From contig JALOKU010000002.1 in NCBI GenBank assembly GCA_025456345.1, forward strand, positions 1-64,000: a stretch of 64,000 nt of DNA, written 5' to 3'. How positions within the stretch are numbered: the first letter of the stretch is position 1; each line of letters starts with the position of its first letter. This document shows, piece after piece, positions 31,460-42,798 of the stretch. The DNA comes from Vicinamibacterales bacterium (GTDB lineage Bacteria > Acidobacteriota > Vicinamibacteria > Vicinamibacterales > JAKQTR01). The notes beneath the pieces are model-generated. The model searched no databases, was not told the DNA's origin, and worked only from the letters and a program-made list of their open reading frames with translations. Position numbers and translations under genes: made by a program.

Positions 31460-32523
31460 TATACTCGCGCCGTTTGACCCTTCGCGAACTTGCTGAGCGT
31501 CTCGGGTGCCCGCTTGAAGGCGACGGCTCGGTCGAGATCGGGCGCGTGGCCACGCTCGAGGCTGCCGGCCCTGGCGACGTGTCGTTCCTCTCGAACCCCA
31601 AGTACACCTCGCAGCTCTCGACGACCCGGGCGTCTGCCGTGATCCTCGGTGCCGACGCCGCGCCGGCGCCGTGCCCGACGCTGAGGGCGCCCGACCCGTA
31701 CCTGGCCTTCGCGGCAGCCGCCGCCCTGCTCGCGCCCGACGACCGGCCTGCGCCGGGCGTGTCGCCATCGGCCCATGTCGGTCCCGGCGCCACCATCGGC
31801 CCGTCCTGCCACATCGGGGCGTTCGCCTCGGTGGGTGACGGGGCCGCCATCGGCGCGCGCACGATCGTCCATCCGCACGTGGTCATCTACCCCGGCGTCG
31901 TCATCGGCGACGACTGCGTCGTCCACGCGCACGCGTCGATCCGCGAGCGGTGCCGCATCGGGAACCGCGTCATCATCCAGAACGGCGCCGTCATCGGCAG
32001 TGACGGGTACGGGTTCGCGCCGAGGCCGGACGGCACGTTCCAGAAGATTCCGCAGGCCGCGCCGGTCGTCATCGAGGACGATGTCGAAATCGGGGCCAAT
32101 ACCGCCATCGATCGTCCGGCCGTCGGCGAAACGCGGATCCAGGCGGGCACGAAGATCGACAACCTGGTGCACGTGGCGCACGGCGTCCGCGTCGGCCGCA
32201 ACGTGATGCTCGCCGGCCAGGTCGGCATCGCGGGCAGCACGACGATCGGCGATTCCTCGGTCTTCGGCGGCCAGGTCGGCATCGCGGGGCACCTGCACAT
32301 CGGGAAGGGCACGAAGGCCACGGCGCAGACCGGGATTCCGAACTCGCTGCCCGACGGGTCGTTCGTATCCGGGTATCCCGCGATCGACAACCGCGAATGG
32401 CTCAAGTCGTCGGCGGTGTTCCGCCGCCTGCCCGAGATGAAGAAGGCCCTGGCCGCTCTCGAGAAACGCCTGGCGGGCCTCGAGGCCACGCTCGGCGCCG
32501 GTCCCGATCCATCGCACGAGTAG
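31456..32523 (+). CDS. lpxD: UDP-3-O-(3-hydroxyacyl)glucosamine N-acyltransferase
   Basis: 355 residues if the GTG overlapping the previous stop is used; TTG at 31474 is an alternative. LpxD adds the second hydroxyacyl chain in lipid A synthesis. The N-terminal uridine-binding domain (about 10-105, [20 protein letters not shown]) is followed by a left-handed beta helix of hexapeptide repeats (about 110-320). The catalytic His is in [15 protein letters not shown]-terminal helix closes the protein. It is evidence for an LPS-type outer membrane. Confidence 0.95.
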   Translation: MIYSRRLTLRELAERLGCPLEGDGSVEIGRVATLEAAGPGDVSFLSNPKYTSQLSTTRASAVILGADAAPAPCPTLRAPDPYLAFAAAAALLAPDDRPAPGVSPSAHVGPGATIGPSCHIGAFASVGDGAAIGARTIVHPHVVIYPGVVIGDDCVVHAHASIRERCRIGNRVIIQNGAVIGSDGYGFAPRPDGTFQKIPQAAPVVIEDDVEIGANTAIDRPAVGETRIQAGTKIDNLVHVAHGVRVGRNVMLAGQVGIAGSTTIGDSSVFGGQVGIAGHLHIGKGTKATAQTGIPNSLPDGSFVSGYPAIDNREWLKSSAVFRRLPEMKKALAALEKRLAGLEATLGAGPDPSHE

Positions 32524-32543
32524 CTCGTGCCATAATCCGGTAC

Positions 32544-33941
32544 ATGGTACGCACCGAACCGCGTCCGCGCGCCGGGATCCGCCACGGGCGGGCCCGCCGT
32601 TTCGCCGCGGCGTGCCTGGTGCTGCCGCTGGCGGCCGCCGGCGCGCGCGCGGGGTCCGAGGTGAGGCCGGCGCGCCTCGCGTACACGGAGTCGACCCTGC
32701 CGAACGGGCTCCGGCTCCTCCTCCACGAGGACCATTCGACGCCCATCGTCAACGTCCAGGTCTGGTATCACGTCGGGTCGAAGAACGAGCGGCCCGGGCG
32801 CACCGGATTCGCGTACCTCCTCGAACACCTCATGTTCAAGGGGTCGAAGAACGTCGAACCCGATCAGCACACGGCACTCGTCTCCGGCGTCGGTGGACGC
32901 GCCGACGCCTACACCACGGAAGACGTGACCGTGTACTGGGAGACGGTGCCGTCGCAGTTCCTACCCATGGCGCTCTGGCTCGAGGCGGACCGCATGGCGA
33001 CGCTGCGCTTCGAGCGGGACGTGTTCGAACGGGTACGCGAGGCGGTGAAGGACGAGCGGCGGATGCGCGTCGAGAACCAGCCGTACGGCCGGCTCCCGGA
33101 GATCGTGAACAGCCATGCCTTCACCGTGCACCCGTACAAGCACGGGACGGTCGGCTCGATGGCCGACCTCGACGCCGCGTTGCTGGAGAACGTGCGTGGC
33201 TTCTACCGGACGTTCTACGTGCCGAACAACGCCACGGTGGTGATCGCGGGAGACATCGACCGCAGCGTCGCCGCCGATCTCGCCGCCCGGTACTTCGGGC
33301 GGATTCCCCGTCCCACGGCCGCGGTGCCGCGCGACATCCCGGTGGAGCCCCCGCAGACGTCGCCGCGGCGGCTGACGATCGAGGAAAGCTGGCCGCAGCC
33401 GGTCGTGGTCGTCGCCCACCACGTCGCCTCCGGCGGGCACCCGGACTCGTACCCGCTCCACATGGCGTCGAGAATCCTGTCGGACGGGCCGAGTGCGCGG
33501 CTCTACCGGAGGCTCGTGTATGAGACCGGGATTGCGCTGTCGGCCGCCGTTGTGGGCAGCCTCACCGAGGATCCCAACCTGTTCTACGCATTTGCCGTCG
33601 TGCAGCCAGGCCACACCGTGGACGAGGCCGAGCTGGCGCTGGTGCGGGAATTCGATCGTCTGCGGGACGAGCCGGTGACGGAGCCCGAACTGGCCCGCGC
33701 GAGAATCCAGTTCACGCGCGACTACGTGCTGGGCCGGGAGACGGTCCAGCAGAAAGCCAGCGCGCTCGCCCATGCCGCGGTGCTTCGCCGCGGCGACGTG
33801 GCGTCCGCCGATGCGGAGTTCGACCGCTTCCAGCGCGTCACGGCCGCCGACATCCAGCGGGTCGCGCGGGCGTACTTCGCCCCCGGCACCCGCCTGGTGA
33901 TCACGGTGACGCCGAAGCTGGCGACGGGAGGCGTCAAATGA
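32544..33941 (+). CDS. M16 family zinc peptidase-like protein, first His ligand replaced
   Basis: 465 residues with an N-terminal signal (about 15-37). The fold is two M16 half-domains. The inverted zinc motif HxxEH reads YLLEH (Tyr91, Glu94, His95), so the first zinc His is lost, while the distal Glu (Glu171, 76 residues on) is in place. The partner gene overlaps by 4 bp and lacks the motif altogether. Pairs of active and inactive M16 subunits are well known (mitochondrial MPP); here even the better subunit lacks one ligand. A periplasmic location is likely. Confidence 0.88.
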   Translation: MVRTEPRPRAGIRHGRARRFAAACLVLPLAAAGARAGSEVRPARLAYTESTLPNGLRLLLHEDHSTPIVNVQVWYHVGSKNERPGRTGFAYLLEHLMFKGSKNVEPDQHTALVSGVGGRADAYTTEDVTVYWETVPSQFLPMALWLEADRMATLRFERDVFERVREAVKDERRMRVENQPYGRLPEIVNSHAFTVHPYKHGTVGSMADLDAALLENVRGFYRTFYVPNNATVVIAGDIDRSVAADLAARYFGRIPRPTAAVPRDIPVEPPQTSPRRLTIEESWPQPVVVVAHHVASGGHPDSYPLHMASRILSDGPSARLYRRLVYETGIALSAAVVGSLTEDPNLFYAFAVVQPGHTVDEAELALVREFDRLRDEPVTEPELARARIQFTRDYVLGRETVQQKASALAHAAVLRRGDVASADAEFDRFQRVTAADIQRVARAYFAPGTRLVITVTPKLATGGVK

Positions 33942-36136
33942 CGCGTCCCGGGCGCAGGGCGCTCGCGTGCACCGCCGCCGTGATGCTGGCCTGGGCCTCG
34001 CCGGCGCCGGGACAGGTCAGAGACTGGCCGTCCGAGACGATGCCGAAGCCCCTGGCGTCGCGGCCCCTGACCTTACCGCCGCACGAGATCCGCACGCTGC
34101 CCAATGGCCTGCGGGTCGTCGCGATCGAACACCACGAACAGCCGTTGGTGAGCCTGCGCCTGCTGGTCGGCGCCGGCACCGCCCAGGACCTGGCGCCGAA
34201 GCTCGGCGTCGCCAACATGGTGGCGACGCTGCTCGACCAGGGCACGACGACGCGGACCGCGCAGCAGATCGCGGATGCGGTCGACACCATCGGCGGCAAC
34301 ATCAGGGCCGGGGCCGGCACCGACGCCACGTTCGCCTACACCACGGTCCTCAAGAACAGCCTGCCTCTTGGCCTGGACCTGCTGTCGGACATCGTGCGCT
34401 CGCCCGCGTTTGCGCAGGAGGCACTCGATCGGCAGCGCGACCAGCTGCGTTCCGCGCTGCGGGTGAGTTACCAGGACCCGAACTACCTGGCGTCCCTCGT
34501 CTTCCGGCGCCTCGTCTACGGCCTGCACCCCTACGGGTACCCGGCCACCGGCACGCCGGCGTCCCTCGAGCGCATCACGCGCGGCGATCTCGTCGAGTAT
34601 CACCAGCGCCACTTCGCGCCGGACAACTGTATCCTGGCGGTGGCGGGCGATGTGACCGCGGCTGAAGCGTTCGCGGCCGCCGACAAGGCCTTCGGCCGGT
34701 GGGAGCGGCGGGACGCGGTGGCGCCCTTCACGCTGGGCCCGCCGGCACCAGCACGCCGGGTGGTGATTGTCGACCTCCCCGGCGCGGTGCACACCGAGAT
34801 CCGGGCCGGCCACCTCGGCATCCTGCGCACGTCGGACGATTTCACCGCCGTCGAGCTGGCCGTGCGCATTCTCGGCGGAGACGGCGCCAACCGGCTGCAG
34901 CAGATCCTGCGCACGCGGCGCGGGATCGCCTACGGCGCGTCGGCCGGCGTGCAGGCGTACCGGCGACTAAGCGATATCGTCGCGGAGACCGAGACGCCCC
35001 CGGAAGCGGCCGGTGAGGCGCTGCGGGTCATGGTAGGTCAGTTCCTCCGCCTGCAGGACCAACGCGTGGATGTCCGTGAACTCGACGACGCCAAAGCGGT
35101 CCTGGCCGGCCGTTTCCCGTTGGGCATCGAGACGCCGGACGACATCGCCACCTCGGTGCTGACGGCGCTCTTCTACGAGTGGCCCCTCTCGCATCTCGAA
35201 ACGTTTCGCGAGCGCGTGAACGCCGTCACCCCCGACGCCATCCAGCGGGCTGCCCGCGCGCACCTCAGGCCGAATCGCCTCTCGATGGTGCTCGTGGGCC
35301 CTGCGCCGTTCATCGTGAGCCAGCTGGAACGCGCCGGGTTCCGGAACGGCGAAGTCGTCAGCGCGTCCGAGCTCGACGTGACCACGCCGGACCTGGTGCG
35401 CCCGGCCCGATTGGCCTCGACGACCGCGCCGCTGACGTCGGTGGCGAAGGGCGTGTCGCGCGAGGACTGGGAGAAGGTGAGGAGCGTGCTCGATCCTGCC
35501 GTGGCCGCCGCAGGAGGCCTCGACGCGCTTCGCGGGGTGAAGACGATCCGCGCCACGGCGAAGACCGTGATGCAGACCCCGGGGGGACCGATGCGCGCGA
35601 CGACGCGCACGTACGTCCAATACCCGGGGCGGATGCGTGTCGATGCGACGCTCCCGTCGGGCGAGGTCGTGCAGGCGTACAGCGACGGCCAGGCCTGGCT
35701 CAAAGACACGGCAGGGATCCGGGACGCGCCCACGCCGATGCGCGACGAGTTCGCCCAGGGCCTGCGCCGCGACTGGATTGCGCTGTTCCTGGCGGTCGCC
35801 GACAACCGCGTGCTCGGCCGGGTCCTTCCGGACGAGAAGGGCCTCGCCGGCCGGCCGCTTCGTGTCGTCGAGTTGTGGTCAGACGGACTCTCTCCGACCC
35901 GCGTCGCCGTGGATGCCGAGACCCGCCTGATCGCGTGGGTGTCGTATCAGACCGGCGGCCCGGGCGGGCGCGTGACGGTGAAGGAGAGTTTCGACGATTA
36001 CCGCGACGTCACGGGCATCCGAATCCCGTTTACCGCCGTGGTCCGGCGGGACAATGCCGTCCTGCTCGAACGCACCCTCACGGACGTGCAGATCAACGTG
36101 ACGATTCCGCCCACCTTCTTTCAGAAAGTCCAGTAG
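33938..36136 (+). CDS. M16 family inactive-subunit-like protein with LolA-like C-terminal domain
   Basis: 732 residues with a signal peptide (about 1-25). Two M16 half-domains (about 45-490); the HxxEH position reads N93-M-V-A96-T97, so no zinc site. The extra C-terminal about 230 residues (500-732) look like the curved beta-sheet of LolA-type lipoprotein-carrier proteins (RMRVDATLPSGEVVQAYSDG ... VTVKESFDDYRDVTGIRIP). This domain fusion suggests a chaperone or cargo-binding role in the envelope. It is coupled to the preceding gene (ATGA) and followed 10 bp later by lpxB. Confidence 0.8.
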   Translation: MTRPGRRALACTAAVMLAWASPAPGQVRDWPSETMPKPLASRPLTLPPHEIRTLPNGLRVVAIEHHEQPLVSLRLLVGAGTAQDLAPKLGVANMVATLLDQGTTTRTAQQIADAVDTIGGNIRAGAGTDATFAYTTVLKNSLPLGLDLLSDIVRSPAFAQEALDRQRDQLRSALRVSYQDPNYLASLVFRRLVYGLHPYGYPATGTPASLERITRGDLVEYHQRHFAPDNCILAVAGDVTAAEAFAAADKAFGRWERRDAVAPFTLGPPAPARRVVIVDLPGAVHTEIRAGHLGILRTSDDFTAVELAVRILGGDGANRLQQILRTRRGIAYGASAGVQAYRRLSDIVAETETPPEAAGEALRVMVGQFLRLQDQRVDVRELDDAKAVLAGRFPLGIETPDDIATSVLTALFYEWPLSHLETFRERVNAVTPDAIQRAARAHLRPNRLSMVLVGPAPFIVSQLERAGFRNGEVVSASELDVTTPDLVRPARLASTTAPLTSVAKGVSREDWEKVRSVLDPAVAAAGGLDALRGVKTIRATAKTVMQTPGGPMRATTRTYVQYPGRMRVDATLPSGEVVQAYSDGQAWLKDTAGIRDAPTPMRDEFAQGLRRDWIALFLAVADNRVLGRVLPDEKGLAGRPLRVVELWSDGLSPTRVAVDAETRLIAWVSYQTGGPGGRVTVKESFDDYRDVTGIRIPFTAVVRRDNAVLLERTLTDVQINVTIPPTFFQKVQ

Positions 36137-36146
36137 GCGGCCCGCC

Positions 36147-37304
36147 ATGCCCTCGGTGATGATCTCGTGCGGCGAGCCGTCGGGCGACCTCTACGCGGGT
36201 GCCCTGGCCCGGGAGCTTGGCCGCCTGAGCCCAGGCTCGCGGGTCGCCGGCCTGGGCGGCGAGCACCTGCGCCGCGCCGGCGCCGAGCTGGTGGGCGACT
36301 ATCGCGGCTTGAGCGTGACGGGCCTCATCGAGGCCGTCAGGGTGCTGCCGCGGGCCTGGGCCATGCACCGGGCGCTCGTGGAGCGGGCCCGGCGCGAGCG
36401 GCCTGACGCGCTGGTGGTGATCGATTTTCCCGACTTCAACGTCAGGCTCGCCCGGTCGCTGCATCGCCTCGGCATTCCCGTCGTGTACTACGTGTGCCCG
36501 CAGGTGTGGGCCTGGCGATCGGGACGGCTGCAGGTGCTCAAGCGGATCGTCGACCGCGCGCTGGTCATCTTCCCCTTCGAGGCCGCGATCTACCGCGACG
36601 CCGGGATCCCGGTTGAATTCGTGGGCCACCCGCTGCTGGACCTCACTCCGGTCTCCGCAGGCCGCGGCGCCCTCGCGGGGGAGTGGGGCCTCGACGGGGC
36701 GGCGCCCACCGTGGCGCTGCTGCCCGGCAGCCGCCCGAACGAACTGCGCGGCACGCTCCCGACGCTGGCATCGGCGGTGCCGCTCATCGCGGCCCGCGTG
36801 CCCGGCGTCCAGTTCCTCGTCGCCCGCGCGCCGAATCTCCCCGACGGCCTGTTCGGCCCGCTCCGGGACGTCCGCGGAAGCCTCATCGTCGAAGTGGCCG
36901 GCCGCGCCGACGACGTCTTGAGTGCGTCCGATGTCGTGATCACGGCATCGGGGACCGCGACGGTGCAGACGGCCATCCACGAGCGGCCGATGGTGATCGT
37001 CTACCGGCTCTCGCCGCTGACGTACCGCATCGGGAAGCGCTTCGTGAAAGTCGACACCTTCGGGATGGCCAACCTCGTGGCCGGGCGCCGCATCGTGCCC
37101 GAGCTCATCCAGGACGCCTTCACGGCCGGCGCCGTGGCCGCCGAGACGGCGCGGTATTTCGAGGACGCGGACTATGCGGCGCGCACGCGCGCCGCCCTCG
37201 CCGAGGTGCGGACGCGGCTCGGCGAGCATGGCGCCAGCCGGCGCGCGGCCGAGCAGGTGCTGGCGGTGTGCCGGGCGCGCCGCGGCGGCCAGGGCGAGGG
37301 CTAG
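36147..37304 (+). CDS. lpxB: Lipid-A-disaccharide synthase
   Basis: 385 residues, standard length. LpxB joins UDP-diacylglucosamine and lipid X. GT-B fold with SCGEPSGDLYAGALAREL at the N-terminus, VIDFPDFNVRLAR, YYVCPQVWAWRSGR, VGHPLLD, LLPGSRPNEL and TASGTATVQTAIHERPMVIV. Transcribed with the M16 pair, suggesting an envelope-biogenesis unit. Confidence 0.96.
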   Translation: MPSVMISCGEPSGDLYAGALARELGRLSPGSRVAGLGGEHLRRAGAELVGDYRGLSVTGLIEAVRVLPRAWAMHRALVERARRERPDALVVIDFPDFNVRLARSLHRLGIPVVYYVCPQVWAWRSGRLQVLKRIVDRALVIFPFEAAIYRDAGIPVEFVGHPLLDLTPVSAGRGALAGEWGLDGAAPTVALLPGSRPNELRGTLPTLASAVPLIAARVPGVQFLVARAPNLPDGLFGPLRDVRGSLIVEVAGRADDVLSASDVVITASGTATVQTAIHERPMVIVYRLSPLTYRIGKRFVKVDTFGMANLVAGRRIVPELIQDAFTAGAVAAETARYFEDADYAARTRAALAEVRTRLGEHGASRRAAEQVLAVCRARRGGQGEG

Positions 37305-37370
37305 GGCGGCGTGAGGCCGGTACGAATAGCGGCATAATGGGTGGTCGGATCCCCGGGAGGCACTGAACAG

Positions 37371-40052
<2,682 letters not shown>

Positions 40053-40055
<3 letters not shown>

Positions 40056-40136
40056 TCAGTAGTCAGTAGTCAGTAGGAATGCCAGTCACGCTGCACGGGG
40101 TCCAACTGCTACTGGCTGCTGGCTACTGGCTACTGA
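40053..40136. repeat. Inverted pair of heptamer arrays after acnA
   Basis: TAGTCAG three times plus TAGGAAT (40053-40080) starts at the acnA stop. After 28 bp, an array of the same family in inverse orientation follows: CTACTGG, CTGCTGG, CTACTGG, CTACTGA (40109-40136). The two can pair into an imperfect long hairpin and may act as a terminator between acnA and queG. Confidence 0.9.
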
Positions 40137-40154
40137 ATCGGAAAGCCCGCTCGC

Positions 40155-41231
40155 ATGCTGACATCGCCACTCGTCAAGGAGCGGGCGGTCGCCCTTGGCT
40201 TCGACCTCTGCGGCATTGCTCCCGCCGGCGACTTCGAGGAGCTGGCCCGGCTGCCGCAGTGGCTCGCCCGCGGCTGCGGCGGGCGCATGACCTACCTCAA
40301 CCGCACCGCCCGCATACGCGCGGACGTCCGCCGCTGGTTGCCGCCGGCACTCTCGGTCGTGGCCGTCGCCAGCTTCTACGACACGGACCGTCCCCACCAC
40401 ATCGAAATGGGCGACCCGGCACGGGCGCGCATCGCACGCTACGCCTGGGGCGACGACTACCACGACCTGCTGGGACTCCGCCTCGGCCGGCTGGCCCAGT
40501 GGATGCGCGACGCGGCCGGGCCGGGCTTCGACGCGCGCTGGTGCGTCGACGACGGGCCCGTGCAGGAGAAGATCTACGCCTCGCGGGCCGGCCTCGGGTG
40601 GATCGGCAAGCACACCTGCGTCGTCAATGCCGGGCGGGGTTCGTGGATGCTGCTCGGTGTCCTGGCGTGCAACATCCAACTCGAACCCGACGGACCGGCC
40701 GTGGATCAGTGCGGCAACTGCCGGCTGTGCGTCGATGCCTGTCCGGCCGGCGCATTCGTCGAGCCGTACGTGCTGGATGCGCGGCGGTGCCTGTCGTACC
40801 TGACCATCGAAATCAGAGGCAGCATGCCGGCCGCGCAGCGGCCCGACGTGGGGGCCCACGTCTTCGGGTGCGACATCTGCCAGGACGTGTGCCCGTACAA
40901 CGCCGTGGCGCCCGTCGCCCGCGACGCCTGCTGGCAACCGAGAGCCTCGCTGACGGACGCGACCCTCGAATCGCTCTGGGCCATGGACGACGCATGCCTC
41001 GCGGGGGCGATTGAGGGCACGGCCCTGCGCCGGGCTGGCGTGCGGGGACTTCGCAGGAACCTTGCTGTCGCCATTGGTAATGCCGGCCCATCTCTGGCAT
41101 CCGCACTCCTCCCCGGGGAGGTGCCAGGCACCATTCAGGCGCCAGGCACTTATTCGAGCGCCGGCCGGGCCTCGCAGGACGACCCGATGGTGGCCGAGCA
41201 CGTCACCTGGGCGAGATCCCGGCAGCGGTAG
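40155..41231 (+). CDS. queG: Epoxyqueuosine reductase
   Basis: 358 residues. QueG performs the last step of queuosine synthesis on tRNA, using cobalamin and two [4Fe-4S] clusters. Visible are LGFDLCGIAPAG, WCVDDGPVQEKIYASRAGLG, GWIGKHTCVVN, the cluster motif CGNCRLCVDACPAGAF and a second CDICQDVCPYN. A C-terminal HEAT-like part (LRRNLAVAIGN ... DDPMVAEHVTWA) is interrupted by about 20 extra residues (PGEVPGTIQAPGTYSSAG) encoded by a REP-like palindromic sequence at 41120-41150. Confidence 0.94.
   Translation: MLTSPLVKERAVALGFDLCGIAPAGDFEELARLPQWLARGCGGRMTYLNRTARIRADVRRWLPPALSVVAVASFYDTDRPHHIEMGDPARARIARYAWGDDYHDLLGLRLGRLAQWMRDAAGPGFDARWCVDDGPVQEKIYASRAGLGWIGKHTCVVNAGRGSWMLLGVLACNIQLEPDGPAVDQCGNCRLCVDACPAGAFVEPYVLDARRCLSYLTIEIRGSMPAAQRPDVGAHVFGCDICQDVCPYNAVAPVARDACWQPRASLTDATLESLWAMDDACLAGAIEGTALRRAGVRGLRRNLAVAIGNAGPSLASALLPGEVPGTIQAPGTYSSAGRASQDDPMVAEHVTWARSRQR
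41120..41150. repeat. REP-like palindromic sequence inside queG
   Basis: GGTGCCAGGCACC, a perfect palindrome around one A, then six bases and an imperfect copy GCGCCAGGCACT. It lies in frame in the 3' part of queG and encodes residues absent from the usual family alignment, which suggests insertion of a mobile palindromic element. No other copy was seen in this window. Confidence 0.6.
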
Positions 41232-41301
41232 CTCAGCCCGGATTGCACAGAATCTGCGCGTTCCGGCCACTTTCGTGTGCAAGTTCCGTTGAATACGGCG
41301 T

Positions 41302-41316
41302 GGGTAGTTACTACCC
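41302..41316. promoter_or_regulatory. Palindrome upstream of the gluzincin-like gene
   Basis: GGGTAGT, T, ACTACCC: a 15-bp near-perfect dyad 24 bases before the ATG, just upstream of the AAGGAGG ribosome site. Its size and position fit a repressor operator or a short leader hairpin. Confidence 0.45.
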
Positions 41317-41340
41317 TTGGACCACCAAGGAGGACTGCCC

Positions 41341-42726
41341 ATGCGTGGAATCACGGCCTGGGAGGACGACCCGCTGTCATCGTCTGCCGCCGCGCCCGTC
41401 GAGCGGCCCGTTCCGGATCTGAGCCATCCCGGGCTCGGGTTGTCGGTGGTCGGCCGGCAGCCAGCTGCCCAGACCTACCCAAGGGGAACAGCCGGCTTCC
41501 GGTACTGGAGCGCAGCCGATTCCCTCGCCCGGGCCGTGGGCTACTGGAGGCGCGTCGTTCCCGGCGGCCTCCGCTGGCACACCGGCCGTCCGCTCGTCGT
41601 TGACCTTGATGCGGGCAACGACCTCAACGCGTACTACGACCGCCAGGAACTATGTTTCTTCCATGCTGAGGTTCGGGGTGTCACCGTGTACTCGGGCGAG
41701 AGCCCCGACGTGCTCTGCCACGAGCTCGGGCACGCGCTGCTCGACGCCATCAGGCCCCAGATCTGGAACGCGGCGAGCATCGAAGTGGCGTCGTTCCACG
41801 AGTCGTTCGGCGACATCAGTGCGATACTGTCGGCCCTCGAGTTGCGCTCGCTTCGCGACGACGTCCTGGCGAACACCGGAGGCAGGCTCGCGCGCTCATC
41901 GCGCGTGTCGCGGCTGGCCGAGCAGCTCGGCTGGGCGATCCGCCAGTCGCATCCGGACGCGGTGGATGCCGATTGCCTGCGCAACGCCGTCAACTCCTTC
42001 TTCTATCGCCAGCCGGAGAGCCTGCCGCCCATGGCCCCGGCCAGCGCGCTGTCGTCGGAGCCGCACTCCTTCAGCCGGGTCTTCACCGCGGCCTGGCTCG
42101 AGTCGCTGGCCGGAATGGCCGAGGCGCGCGGGACAGGCGCCGGCGCGCTGGCGTCGGCGGCCCTCGACGCCGGCCGCCTGCTCGTCGCGGCTGTTGGCAC
42201 GGCACGAATCGCCTCGAACTACTACGCGCAGATTGCGGCCGGCCTGCTGGCCGCCGACGAGCGGCTGATGGGCGGCGAGTTCCGCGCCGCGATCCGGCGG
42301 GCCTTCGTCGGGCGAGGGATCCTGGCGATGTCGTCGGCGGCGGCGATCGCGGCGGGCACGAAGCCTCGAGGAGCCGGACAGCGTGGCCGCCGCCCGGATC
42401 GGCTGCCGACGATCGACGTGCCGGTTGACGGCCGCGCGTACGGCCTCCGGCTGCGGCGGCTTCTGGTCGAGGCGCCGCTCGGCGCCACCCGCTGGTCTGC
42501 CTCATCCGCGGCGCTCGACCTGGGGCCGCTGGCGCCGGCGACCCCCGACCGCGCCAGCCGTGCGTTTGTCGAGGACCTGCTGCGCCGCGGGCGCGTGGAT
42601 ACGGCCAGCCTGGACCGGCGCGCTGCGGACATGCCGCGCGGCGGCCGGACCACGCACGTGCTGGTCCGCGAGGGGCGGCGGGTGCGTCTCGCGCGCCGGC
42701 TCGTTCACGCACGTCCGGGGGCGTGA
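41341..42726 (+). CDS. Gluzincin-like (HExxH + ExxxD) metalloprotease, unassigned
   Basis: 461 residues from the ATG at 41341, with AAGGAGG 8 bases upstream. The zinc motif CHELGHALLDAIRP is followed about 20 residues later by VASFHESFGDISAIL, which supplies the third ligand Glu and the structural Asp, as in thermolysin/fungalysin-type enzymes. No signal peptide was seen; the first about 60 residues are polar. The C-terminal about 100 residues are Arg-rich and unrecognised. It is monocistronic, with a palindrome before the start. The substrate is unknown. Confidence 0.6.
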   Translation: MRGITAWEDDPLSSSAAAPVERPVPDLSHPGLGLSVVGRQPAAQTYPRGTAGFRYWSAADSLARAVGYWRRVVPGGLRWHTGRPLVVDLDAGNDLNAYYDRQELCFFHAEVRGVTVYSGESPDVLCHELGHALLDAIRPQIWNAASIEVASFHESFGDISAILSALELRSLRDDVLANTGGRLARSSRVSRLAEQLGWAIRQSHPDAVDADCLRNAVNSFFYRQPESLPPMAPASALSSEPHSFSRVFTAAWLESLAGMAEARGTGAGALASAALDAGRLLVAAVGTARIASNYYAQIAAGLLAADERLMGGEFRAAIRRAFVGRGILAMSSAAAIAAGTKPRGAGQRGRRPDRLPTIDVPVDGRAYGLRLRRLLVEAPLGATRWSASSAALDLGPLAPATPDRASRAFVEDLLRRGRVDTASLDRRAADMPRGGRTTHVLVREGRRVRLARRLVHARPGA

Positions 42727-42798
42727 GGGGGGATTTCGCGGCGACCGATCCTGATCGATCGGGCCGGGCGTCCGGCCGGGCCGACTATACTTGCGCTG

